Part shown: piece after piece, positions 26,566 to 37,881 of the stretch
How the letters are laid out: every line of letters starts with the position of its first letter
How positions within the stretch are numbered: the first letter of the stretch is position 1
Translations under genes and position numbers: made by a program
The notes under the pieces: model-generated
What the model saw: the letters and a program-made list of their open reading frames with translations, nothing else
Told to the model about the DNA's origin: nothing
Database searches by the model: none
NCBI GenBank assembly: GCA_964019135.1
Contig: OZ025249.1
Span: 3,410,001 to 3,474,000 of the forward strand
DNA length: 64,000 bases
Direction of reading: 5' to 3'
Source: Arenicola marina
Lineage: Eukaryota; Annelida; Polychaeta; Arenicolidae

Positions 26566-29171
26566 TCGTCCGACGTGTAGTCACCCATTCTATGACGACG
26601 GTTTGCCAGTTTCTCAAGGACCGGACAACAGGTACAAAGAAAAACGCTATCCAACAAACTGTCTGTCGCTATGGAAACAGGCAAAACCTACGTTGAAATG
26701 GTGCTACATAGCATGGGGTGGGGGTTGGGGTGCGGGGGTGGGGGTGTGAGAGGGGGTCTGTCCCTCTTCGGTTTTGTCTTTTCTATCGGTCTTTGGCAAC
26801 TGAAACCTCAAGGGTCGGGTTATCAATCACAAGTATAGATTGAAGTGTATATCAAACATAACATTTTTAATTAACCCTGCCCCGCCATATCTGGTTTATT
26901 TATTGGTGCTGCCCGTGTGACAATGGTTCCGGCCCTTGAATGCCACTCCATACGACGTCCACATTTTTTCTGCGTCTAGATATCTTTTTATCCGTAGAAC
27001 TCAATCACACCTCAAAAAAAAAAAAATTATTCCACCGTACGCGCTTGGGCGGTTTTTTCTTTAGTTTTAGTTTCTATAGTTTTTTTTTCAGTTTTTTTTT
27101 CTGTTTCTTTACGATGATATTTTCTTAAGCGATAACGCGCATGCGTGTTGGTACCCGGAACCTGACCTCTGTTAAACGCCACGTGCAATGATGACTGCTT
27201 GAGCTGATTGACTGAAAGGAGGACGACGATATGCACGACGGGTGGGGGGGGGGCAGCCAGTCCCCACCCCCCCCCCCCCTGTAATAGCCTGTCCCGGCCG
27301 CTATCTGTCCGTGATGAAAGGACTCTGTTCCGGCCTCAGTGGTGCACCAACACACACCTGTGGCGGGTCTGCCTGTGTGGTGCCGGGTGGGGGGAGGGGC
27401 ACGTCAGGGAGGGGAGGAAAGGAGGTGTGTGTGGGGGGGTATCGGAGTGGAGGGCAGGGCAGGGCAGGGGCGGGTAGGTTTGCCAGAGAGGAGAGGACTT
27501 GGTTGTCGTGGGTGGCATGGACACTTGGGGACTGGTAGTGTCGGGGTGGCCGGAAGGGTGGGGGTGGTGGGTGTAGCGTTGGGGGCAGTCTTCACATGGC
27601 TGTCATGCATGTAGTTGAGAGACTGCGAGGACCACGGACTTCATGGTCAACGTGCCATAAAAAGGCAATGTTGACTCAAGCCTACGCCATTCACCGCTGA
27701 TTGCGAGCGCCACTTCCAATCTCCGTCCATTCCCGCTCAGCCCCATGCAGACCAAGTCTTTACTTATGAGCAGCGCTATCAGCCGGCGGCAAATGTTTTA
27801 CGTTTTTACACCGGAGCACCCAGCATCACGTGCCCGTCCCCGGCAAGCCCTCTCCCCGCCCAGTAACAGGTGTCTCTCTCCTACCAAAGGTGTCGCTAAT
27901 TCCGCGTTCACGCCGGCTCCGGTGTATTATCCTCCAGTGTGGAGACTTCAATGACAAAATCTATGTTCATAATCGGCCGCAATACCTTTACTGCTTAGCG
28001 TGTGAGGCACCACACTGGGACTGCTTTTAGAGTTAGCAGTTTTATACTTCAACCTTAAACATAAGCAATGCATAGCGGCCCATAGCCGTGTAGCCTGACA
28101 TCCTGCGGGCGGACCCAGCTTTATGTTGTGGAGTATGTCCACTGACATCAGCTGGGCGGGGAGGTCGGTTCGGTGCGGTCGGAGCGCCTTTGTCCCCCCG
28201 GGCGACCGATTGTTGGCACACCTCGTGTGTGAAGGGAAACGACGCGCCGCGCGGTGTCGAATGCACTATATATATATATATATATATATTCTCCCAAAAG
28301 TAGTAGTGAAGAAAAGAGAGGAAAAAAAAGAGCTTGAGGCGGGCGGAAACCCCGGAAATTACACAGTCCCCAGCTCGCCACGCATGGCTTCACAACGTGC
28401 GACGATCGGCTGGCGTCTCTGGTGTCGGTCTGCACGCAAGATTGGGTCCTGGGCGCGGGGTCTCCTCGGGGTCTGGGGGTCTGGGGGTCTCGGTGTGACA
28501 GGGGGCTCCGTGCGCCAGACCGGCGCGGCGGAGGCTACAATTGACCTGTGGTGGTGGGTATTACGCACAGACCGCCGCGGATGTGACAAAGCAACGAACT
28601 GATTGTACACCAAGTGACAGTTCTACGCCGTCGGGATTCACGGTGTTTCGCCTGACGTCCCGAAGGAGCATTGTAAGTGGATAGGACTGGCTGCCCGCAC
28701 GGTGGGCTAGGTATACTCTACGTCTAGTGGCGGTCGGGGCAACGATGATTGTGTTAATATTAATGTTTAATCTCAGCCGGATTTTATTTTATTTACAGCT
28801 GACGTTTTCGTGCTAAGACTGTTTTTGTTTGCTATATTACGCCTGCCTCTAGCGTATTTACAACTTGCTTTATTTGATGCGATTACCGCGAGTGGCGTGT
28901 GCATGTCACTTTCATAGCTGTGTTAATGGCCATTTTGGGCGATGACGACGTAAAACTGTGGCGAGGGTAAGTGACGGTGCCGTCCAGCCGGTGACAGGCT
29001 GGGGCGACAGTGGGGAATCTGGCGCCAAGGTGGGGGGGGGGGGGTGGTCCCGAAGAGACCCCCATGGAGTGGAGCGAGTGGGAGAGAAGTGAGACTTTAT
29101 AAATGACGAAGTTCGGAGTCTTCAAGTTGAACATGCAAGAACATTGACATTGGTTCCATCGCTGATTGGAG
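26566..29171. other. Unique sequence, no gene recognised
   Basis: Contains a poly(A)/poly(T)-rich stretch at 27,015-27,115, a G-run/C-run inverted pair at 27,241-27,279, a G-rich block at 27,385-27,475 and a (TA)n microsatellite at 28,266-28,289. CpG-rich sequence at 27,740-27,960 and 28,080-28,620 has open frames of 60-160 codons without recognisable domains. I do not call genes here. Confidence 0.4.
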
Positions 29172-29771
29172 CTGTTCTACGACCATAAACCTTGGGGCGA
29201 TGGATGGAATTGTTCTACGGCCATAAACCTTGGGCCGATGCCATGAAGTTGTTCTACCACCAAAAGCATAGGGCCGATGCCATGGAGTTGTTCTACGACC
29301 AAAAACATAGGGCTGATGCCATGGAGGTGTTCTACGACCATAAACCTTGGGCCGATGGATGGAGTTGTTCTACGGCCATAAATCTTGGGCCGATGCCATG
29401 GAGTTGTTCTACCGCCATAAACCTTGGGCCAATGCCATGGAGTTGTTCTACGACCATAAACCTTGGGCCGATGGATGGAATTGTTCTACGGCCATAAACC
29501 TTGGGTCGATGCCATGGAGTTGTTCTACCGCCATAAACCTTGGGCCAATGCCATGGAGTTGTTCTACGACCATAAACCTTGGGCCGATGCCATGGAGTTG
29601 TTCTACCGCCATAAACCTTGGGTCGATGCCATGGAGTTGTTCTACGGTTATAAATCTTGGGCCGATGCCATGGAGTTGTTCTACGGCCATAAACTTTGGG
29701 CCGATGTCATGGAGTTGTTCTACGACCATAAACCTATGACCGATGGATGTAGTAGTTCTACGGCCATAAAC
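29172..29771. repeat. 39-bp minisatellite (about 15 copies)
   Basis: Units of 39 bp marked by GTTCTACGGCCATAAACC followed by TTGGGCCGATGCCATGGA. Shorter units (GATGGATGG instead of GATGCCATGG) change the frame, so the peptides MELFYDHKPWADA and its frame-shifted forms alternate. These are repeat artefacts. Confidence 0.95.
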
Positions 29772-29994
29772 CGTGATGCTAACACACGGGTAGAACAACG
29801 CGGTGGGGTGGGGGAGTGGGGGTTCGGGTGAAAGACTAGAAAAAAAGGTTGTCCCGAGTGACCATAGTATGGCGAATATCGAGATGGATATTTCATGTCA
29901 TTAAATCGCAAGCGGTTTAAGCTTTTAGTTGCTGTGTATACGACTAATATATCCATCTGGGACAACTTGGCGCGGTCACATGCTAATCAAAGTC

Positions 29995-30607
29995 GTGCCC
30001 ATGGCCCAGGATGGTCGTGACCATGGCCCAGAATGGTCGTGGCCATGGCCCAGGATGGTCGTGGCCATGGCCCAGGATGGTGGTGGCCATGGCCCAGGAT
30101 GGTCGTGGCCATGGCCCAGGATGGTGGTGGCCATGGCCCAGGATGGTCGTGGCCATGGCCCAGAATGGTCGTGGCCATGGCCCAGGATGGTCGTGGCCAT
30201 GGCCCAGGATGGTCGTGGCCATGGCCCAGGATGGTCGTGGCCATGGCCCAGGATGGTCGTGGCCATGGCCCAGGATGGTCGTGGCCATGGCCCAGGATGG
30301 TCGTGGCCATGGCCCAGGATGGTCGTGGCCATGGCCCAGGATGGTGGTGGCCATGGCCCAGGATGGTCGTGGCCATGGCCCAGGATGGTCGTGGCCATGG
30401 CCCAGGATGGTCGTGGCCATGGCCCAGGATGGTCGTGGCCATGGCCCAGGATGGTGGTGGCCATGGCCCAGGATGGTCGTGGCCATGGCCCAGAATGGTC
30501 GTGGCCATGGCCCAGGATGGTCGTGGCCATGGCCCAGGATGGTCGTGCCCATGGCCCAGGATGGTCGTGGCCATGGCCCAGGATGGTCCTGCCCATGGCC
30601 CAGGATG
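29995..30607. repeat. 22-bp minisatellite open in all six frames (about 27 copies)
   Basis: Tandem CATGGCCCAGGATGGTCGTG plus GC, with GGTGGT and CAGAATGG variants. The unit has no stop codon on either strand and its 22-bp length cycles each strand through three phases, so all six frames stay open for about 600 bp. No single frame is favoured and there is no family match, so it is not a gene. GGCCATGG and CCATGGCC palindromes recur every unit. Confidence 0.96.
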
Positions 30608-31300
30608 TATGGTTTGGTCCACTTCAGGTTGTGACGCCAATTTGGGATGCCGAGCCCAAAGTGGAGAGGCGGCAACATAGCTTGTCGGTGCGCTATATTT
30701 CAATATCTTCCGGCGTTGCTGCTTGCTTGATGGAGCGAATGTATTTACCTCAGCCGCTTCTCCACGTAAGGCACGCGGTGTGTCAGATGGGCGCCTAATC
30801 CGTACATATATAAGGCCCCCATCCTGACCTTAACACCCCTCTTTACCCTAACTGACCCACGTCCGAGTGATGTCCGATGCCCCCACGAATCAGCTGCTCA
30901 TTGTCGATTCTACTGGAGCGTGGCGCTCGATGTACAGCTGTGTACGGCCTCCAGGAAGAGACTAAATAGATGTTAAATACCTACAAAAGGATGTATTTCT
31001 TAATGTTTATATACTATTTATAGCGTTTACACATAGTATGTGTGACGTGGTTTTTACTAACTGAAAATGTCATAGTGACTGTATAGTTTTTGGATATACA
31101 CATGCCAAAACAGTAACAAAAGCAAAGTATGCGCCTTTGTTGTATTTATTCTGTTATGAATTTTGCTCATATTGCTTCCACTCGCCTGTATGTGTGTGGA
31201 AGCTTACACTTACGGTATATTTAACCTTTGTTTCAGGGGTTTGGCAGACTGCTGCTGCACGCCACATGTTGATCTCGCGGGGTCACGGCACTTCCGCGTG
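30608..31300. other. Unique sequence
   Basis: No gene is supported. A pyrimidine-AG acceptor-like site (TTTGTTTCAG) occurs near 31,236, but the following frames are short. Confidence 0.4.
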
Positions 31301-31304
31301 ACGT

Positions 31305-31470
31305 GCAAGGGATTAGCAACAGAGGATCGTCAACAACGGATTAATCACAGGATGAACAACCAGAGATTAACTACCAAGGATCGGCAACAAGAGTTTAACC
31401 GTAAGGGATCAACAACAAGGGATCGGAAACAAGGAATTAACAGCAAGTGTTTAATACAAAGGGATGAAGA
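31305..31470. repeat. Degenerate AACAAGGGATTAAC-type repeat
   Basis: Imperfect units of about 18-22 bp built around CAACAAGGGATYAAC and GGATCGGMAACAAGG. A related motif (AAGGGATTAACAACAAGGGG) appears in the degenerate array at 36.8-37.3 kb, suggesting common origin. Confidence 0.6.
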
Positions 31471-32413
31471 AGGAGGAATCGTGGCCTTCACGCGAGGGTT
31501 GTGACGGGTCCAGCTATAGAGTCTGTGTCGGTTATTTCCCTAACGGCAGAGGGATGAACCACCAGCCACATCCGTCCAAATACGTCGCCCCGAACACAGG
31601 CGTAAGAATACGCAGTTAATACCGACTGTAAGCTAGAGGAACCCAGCCGTGAGCCGCTGGAGGGGTCGATCACACGCTAGACGCACCAGTCTTTAAGTAG
31701 TTGTAAGTTTTTTGGTCCGTCTGGCCTGGTCGAGCGAGGATCGTGCCCAAACGAGCGAGTGGCGGGCACGCTGGTCCTTATCAGGCAGAGCTTTATTGGC
31801 TCAGATCTGGCGAGTCCACACCACAGTTATATATTGCTGGTGACCGGGACGCTTCAGCCGCTCGTAAATATATGCAAGGCAGCCTTGGTTTTTGTGGCTA
31901 CGTGGTTCTCTTAATGGATGAAACCCTGATGTTACTACCAAAGCCTCACCCCCCACATCCTAGACCCTCACCCCCTGGCCTCTATTTCGCCTCCCAGGTG
32001 GATGGTCGCTTGGAGTGAAGGGTCGGAGGTATGCACGGGGGTGGGAGGGGGGAGGGGGTGTAGGTGTGGGGACAACGATGGCAGACAGGGGAACACCGGG
32101 GGAGAGGAGCGGTCTGGGTGTGGGCGAGGTGGGGTCTGTGAGGGGAGGGGATGGGAGGGGTGACCCTACGCGTTGTCCGTCGTCCAGGTAGGAGCGGCCC
32201 ACCCTGAGTGACGCCCAGCTTGCCGGTGAGTCAGGTCGTCGCCAGATCCAATTCGGACCACGGTCTAATCGGACCACTTTGGCGAGCCCGGGGTGGGCGA
32301 GCGGGACGGGCGGGGCGGGGCACTCAGTACCGGGCACCGCGACAGCCCAGTCTAGTCAGATCGATATATACCGACGAGAGCTAAATTAACAGCCATACAG
32401 CCAATCATTTACT

Positions 32414-32734
32414 ATGTTACAGCACGCACCGACCGACGAACACAAGTGGCGGATTCCACCAGTCTTAATACTTATTGAGGATACATTGCTGGACGCTCAT
32501 ACCGTCAGAACGCTATGCCAGCGGCTTCAGGATTACACGCCAGTCAGCAGTCCTCAGTTACCCGGATGTAGGCTCGAGGCACCCGCCCCCCATCGCGTCC
32601 AGTCGATCTCGGGAATAGAGGCATTATCCTGTCTACTATCCAAGTATTATGCTGCTATTCACGAGACGAACTGGGCGCTCAGTCATCTGAAACAACGAGG
32701 CGACGCCGCGGATTGGTACGGTAATTGGCTATGA
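32414..32734 (+). CDS. Weak candidate ORF, 106 aa, unknown
   Basis: An ATG-initiated frame of 106 codons in unique sequence, ending LKQRGDAADWYGNWL. It has no recognised domain, signal peptide or membrane segment. The terminal DWYxN stretch resembles the ANDWYSNYGN stretch in the candidate gene at 38.5 kb, and both sit at similar DNA (GATTGGTACRGTAAYT). That could mean distantly related exons or coincidence. A GTAATT donor-like site follows the DWY codons, so the frame could instead be an internal exon. Not safe to treat as a real gene without transcript support. Confidence 0.2.
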   Translation: MLQHAPTDEHKWRIPPVLILIEDTLLDAHTVRTLCQRLQDYTPVSSPQLPGCRLEAPAPHRVQSISGIEALSCLLSKYYAAIHETNWALSHLKQRGDAADWYGNWL

Positions 32735-33708
32735 AACCGGAAGTCGTGACTGCGTGAATTGAAGTGGAGTTGCCATCGCCGCCGGCGGCGAGGGACACGT
32801 CTGAGAGGACCCGAGTCGTGGTCAGGGGGTAGACTCGTTGTGGTAAACCGCAGTGGGATTCACACGTGACTTGGGTCGCGGTCCGTATGCAAAATGTGGG
32901 ACGCCATTAGCCCGTGTAAGTCATGGAGGGCTTCACATTACAAGTGCTGATCCCGCCGCAGTCGTGACTCGCATAAACACTCCATGGCGGGGACCCCGGC
33001 AAGCTCACACCTGGCGGTACACCGGGCGGTACACCGGGCGGCACACCGGGCGATCACCTCCATTGGTATCCAGGTACCAACACGACGGATCCAGGGGGCG
33101 CGTTCCTTGGGGTCCGGAGCCTCCCCCCTCCCCCCCCCCCCCCCACTCTTTGTGAGCGATGCCCTTCTTCCATGCAAAATGTGCGGTATCTGACGCTTGC
33201 ACCGCACCCACCCCCCATTTTCTGTACAGGACCGCCCCTATTTCACTATTAACCCAAGGTGGACCCCCCTTTTTCTACATCCTAGATCCGTGTCGGGTTC
33301 GGTGATGTCTACATCCCTGGAACGTACCACAACTAAAATATTATTTAGACTTTTATAATTAATTATAAATTCAGACTTGAGTCATATATCACTGAGATGT
33401 ACCTGAGTGCAAACGAAGTTTCGTGTGTCGCGCTTTCCAAGCCGGTAGACATACATGTCGTGAAACATGACCGCCGTTAACAGGTACACCTTCCATCGAC
33501 AGCGTTGACATGTGAGTCACCAGAGCAAACACAAAGTGCATTCCCGGAACTATAAGAAACTTTTTTTATCCCTTGCGCGTGCGTGAGACTCACTTACCCA
33601 CCTTCGTGCTGCCGCGTGCGTCATGAGACCGGGATTATACAATGTCTGATGTATACATGTGTTACACAAGGTCCGGCTCTAAAGCTGTTTATGTCACTTT
33701 GCTTACAG

Positions 33709-33760
33709 GCCAGCGGTGAAGTGCTTTACAACGCACGGAGCATGGTGAAGCATGATCAGG
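33709..33760 (+). other. Candidate small internal exon
   Basis: A 52-bp open segment lies between a good acceptor (CACTTTGCTTACAG) and a GT donor (CAGG|GTACCC). It reads ASGEVLYNARSMVKHDQ plus one base, i.e. it ends in phase 1. The exon starting at 38,510 also needs a phase-1 donor, so splicing of the two would keep frame. No protein family is identified; this rests only on splice signals and codon continuity. Confidence 0.25.
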
Positions 33761-36608
33761 GTACCCCCCATTGATCTGGCCCAGCATGGTGGGTAGGTTT
33801 GTGGTGCGCTATGACACTGCCGTACGGTCGTTGGGCCCAATGAGGCAGGCCTTGCCACCCCGTCACGTCTCTTGGCGTTTTATCCAGTGAGACTTCCGTA
33901 TTGTACTTCCGGGGTGCCTGTTTGGACAGTCACGGACCTGTCCGGGTCATGTCTTCACTGGCTTTACGTACACTCCCTAATATCGACATATTGGCTTTGT
34001 TTTGAAAGTCATCTCTGGTATAGGATCGCCAAGCGTACATAAAGAACATAGCGCGTGTACCTCTATGGTACGATGGCAGGGCGTTGGGGCGTGGGGGGGG
34101 GGGGGGGGGGCATATCGCAGCAGGTAGCACTTTGAAACAAGGTCAGTTGGTTTAGCTTTACCGGCGTATAAATCCACATATAAGATAAACGAAGCTTTAT
34201 CGTAATTATGATCTAATATTATTATAATGATAGTAATTAATGATAGGATCTAATTAAACATGATCATATAAATTGAATTATATCGCCTGTAGCAGTCTTT
34301 TAAAACTTTGTAATGCAATACTATTATGCTTTAACTTATTATATATTTATTATATACACCGCTTGATAAATAATAATATATTATCAAGTAAACTTCATTT
34401 TAAGTATTGTAAAGCAGCTTCTCGCATGATGGGTTGACTTGTGCAGTATTTAATTCCGATAGTGGGAAGAATCCCATCAACCTGATATAACTGGGCCAAC
34501 ATTGATATGACAAAACTGTGTGGGTATAATTAATTTCCTTCAAGGCAAGGCAACCTATAGTCTCCCTGCACAGCCCGGTCGGAGCGGAGGCTGTGTCAGA
34601 GCCGATATAGGGCTGCGCAGTCACTACGGGATCTGATCGAGACCCCACGAGACTTGGATACTTATGATCCACGTCGATGCTATTTCATCAAAGGAATAAC
34701 TTAACCAAAGCACAATTCTAGAGGTAGAAGCGCGACGTCTCCATGCACGCTTGTAGATACGGTGGCTATCTCTAGTATAGTATAGCAATACAGTAATTCG
34801 TACCCGGTGGCAGACTGGATGGACATACGGCAAGGGTAACCATTTCGTGTCTGTGGAAAAGGTAAGAGTCCATGTGAGTCCATGTGTTGATGTAGATCGG
34901 TCAAATAATAAATACCATGTACATGAATTTGCCTTTGTTTTGTTCGTGCTTTCTAAATAGCCAACTCAACAGAAGGCCACACGGAATGGGTGTCACGATC
35001 TCACCGAACTCTGTACTGTGGAGGACTGCACGTTGCCCAGTGAGATAAAAACACACGAATCGTGATGCAGTGAAGGAACTATATCACATGACGTCACATA
35101 TCATGCACACATATTGCCGGGGTATATAATGATCCACGTATGGAAACAAAAACAGAGACGGCTGAGAGGGTATCGACAGTCTCGGTATTCACAGAACACC
35201 CTACCGCCCCACCCTCCCCCTCAGTCCAGGTATCCTATAGCATATGTTCGAGACTCTTATCAAGCCTACCTCCCCCGCCCCCAATCCGGTATCGAAGATA
35301 TCGACGCGATGACTCGTGCACATACTAAAGACCAAAACGGTACGGGAGTGACCAAATGGAGACCCAATGACTTGCGAGGGGAGGGAGACGATGAAGGCGA
35401 CGTGTAGGCAGGGAAGATAACAGGTCTGTCCAGAGTCAAGATACAGGAAGTACACAAGTAATTATATGACATATCAAGTGGAGCTTGAAGGGCTAAAGCG
35501 CTAAAACATTTAATAATGAGTTCAAAGTCCCAGTGCCCTTGGGGTTCAGATAAAAAGCGATAACCGGTAGAAAAGTCCCCAGAAATACACACCAAATCAT
35601 ATGAAATTATCATTTTACCCCAGTGGTTAAAAAATATTAAGGGCCCTTTAAAATGTTCATTAAGCAGATCGTATTTGTATATGTTGCAGCATATTCATAG
35701 AATTAAAGTTATTTAATATATAATGCATTTAGCGATGTTAAAAGGCTGTCAATGCCAATTCAGATGCTTCTGTTGATGGATTTTATGCGAAATTCGAAAT
35801 TGTGACTTTACTTTTTTCTTTCGGTTAAAGCTGCTCATGCAGCAATTTTTTTACTTAAATTAGGGTTTTCGAAATATTTTGGAAACACATTTAGAACACA
35901 TTGCCTGACTGTATAAATGTAACCTTCATGAGAAATAGATCTTTCATCGCATGATGAAAGGCATAAAACTGCCGCAATGTGCAGGAAGCCACACTTGTTA
36001 ACATGGGATGCATTAATTTTGCACACAAAGAGAGGCTTAACAACATATGTGGGTTTTATTTGCATACAATAGGTATACTTCTATGCTAAGAATATAATAC
36101 ATCATTTCCAATCAAAATAGTTTTTACATTTTTCAAGAAAAATATTGCTGGATGAGTAACTTTAAAATACAGCAACTAAATTTTTCACTTCTTTTCATAT
36201 CAAGTGCTGTGCACGTATGCAGCTCAGCTGACTATTCCGCATTTCTATGCGCAACGCTGGGACATAAAGTGAAGGGACTGTTTCTTAATGAGTTGAAAGG
36301 GGACGCCATGTTAGACGCGTACACACCATGCGAAGTGCGAAGTGGGACGCGCGAGGAAAGCGATCCAGGGGTCAAGTATTTATGAGCTAAGACAACATTG
36401 ATTCGGCCGCACCTAGTGACGTTCAACGACATGGCTGAAATGTACTAGTTACTGAATATGATGTATCAGTCGCCGCAGCAACGCGGTGTTTTGTTCAAAT
36501 ATCATCAACTTGAAAACATCTGACCAGTCCAGTAGCGCCCTCTACTGCACCCGATGAAAACTAAGGTGCATCATAATGTAATCGTTGTGAGGGCAAACAG
36601 GAAGCGAC

Positions 36609-36760
36609 GTAGAAAGAGGGTGGTGGTGGTGGTGGTAGGGGTGGTGAGGGTGGTGGTGGGGGGGGGGGGGTGGTGGTGAGGGTGGTGGTGGTGGGGGGGG
36701 GGTGGTAGAGGTGCTGGTGTTTGTGGTGGGGATGGTGGCGGTGGTGGTAGGGGTGTCAAC
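36609..36760. repeat. GGT/G-rich simple repeat
   Basis: Stretches of GGTGGTGGT interrupted by runs of 9-12 G. The minus strand reads His/Pro-rich low complexity. Not coding. Confidence 0.85.
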
Positions 36761-36779
36761 GAGGTGCAAACTACCACCA

Positions 36780-37295
36780 AGGGACTAAATAACACAAAAG
36801 GGTTAACTAAGACAGAGGGGCTAACTAGCGCAAAGGGATTAACAACAAGGGGCTAACAAACACCAGGATGCTAACAAACACCAGGGAGCTAACAAACATC
36901 AAGGGGCCAACAAAGGCCAAAGGGCTTAAGAAACACCAAGGGGGTAATTAACACAAAGGGGCTAAGTGATAGCAAGAGGCTAACTAGCACCAATGGGCTA
37001 ACTAACGCCAAGGGACTAACACCAAATGGCTAACTACGACCAAGGGCTAACACACAACAAAAGGCTAACGAACACCAGGGTGCTAACGAACACCAATACA
37101 GGGACTAATACTAAGGGGCTAACCAACACCAAGGAGACGATACCAAGGGCTAACACCAATGGCTAACTGACACCAAGTGGGTAACTCAAAGAGGCTACCT
37201 GACATCCACAGATCAACAAACACCAAACTAGCACCAAGGGGCTAACGGATACCATGGGGATAACAAAAAAAGCGGGTTAACTAACACCTTGCTCC
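36780..37295. repeat. Degenerate GGGCTAAC-AACACCAA tandem repeat
   Basis: About 25 imperfect units of roughly 17-22 bp containing GGGGCTAACAAACACCAA, with much length and base variation. It is an old array. The left units carry GGGATTAACAACAAGGGG, like the short repeat at 31.3-31.5 kb. Confidence 0.8.
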
Positions 37296-37466
37296 TAATA
37301 CCAATCTCCACAACCTCACGGTGTGTTGACAATATTACTTTCCGAGAAGTTTCTTTTTTGAACTACCTCACAAGAGGACCGACCCATGTTGAACTCTCAA
37401 AAGGTGTGCTTTGTAAGGAGACTCCCAAATATTGATTCTGGCGACAAGACTCCATGCTACACTTAC

Positions 37467-37599
37467 CAATGATGTTTCCCTTTCGTTCCTTTATTGCAGT
37501 TCCTACAACATCACCAAGTGTGTCAATATTTAATCGCCACCGTTCGCCGCACACAGGAACGAGGTTGTCATAAAATGACAGACCGGGGAAGGCGAAAGG
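37467..37599 (-). other. Candidate host exon on minus strand
   Basis: Reading the minus strand, an open 133-bp segment starts after a CTAG acceptor-like site and ends at ATTG|GTAAGT, a strong donor. It encodes protein-like sequence including FYDNLVPVCGERWRLN and IDTLGDVVGTAIKERKG. An in-frame stop lies at the acceptor and the sequence past the donor does not look coding, as expected for an exon. The upstream polypyrimidine tract is weak. No family is recognised. It could also be a fragment of an old transposon gene. Confidence 0.3.
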
Positions 37600-37881
37600 C
37601 TAGATGTTCATTGGATACATCCATTGAACCATCGTATAACCTTGCATTACATGTGGCAAAATTTTTTCATTTTTGGTAGCTGTTTTGTTGTATATCCTGT
37701 ATGCTGGTCGTTATCTACTTCACTATTCATGTCACTAGTGCATCGACTAACCAGCGTTGTAAAATCAGACAGCTACAATGTCCACGTGAACAGGCTGGAC
37801 GGCGGAATGCTGCCGCCCGCTGTTTCCAATGCGCCGACGCAGACGACACCCTCCGCGGTTTCCCGCCAAAAAGGGACGACG

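Larger units (their letters stand above)
31471..36608. other. Mostly unique sequence with weak exon candidates
   Basis: Apart from the two candidates listed separately (32,414-32,734 and 33,709-33,760), I see no coding features. Simple features are a G-rich block at 32,030-32,160, four 12-bp GGCGGTACACCG-type units at 33,010-33,055, an 18-G tract at 34,093-34,110, an AT-rich hairpin (CTTGATAA/TTATCAAG, 34,362-34,388) and a CRE palindrome TGACGTCA at 35,089-35,096. Confidence 0.4.

Noticed and set aside
29929..30798. Trp/Pro-rich 289-aa protein
   Set aside because: All six frames are open in the 22-bp array, so no frame is privileged.
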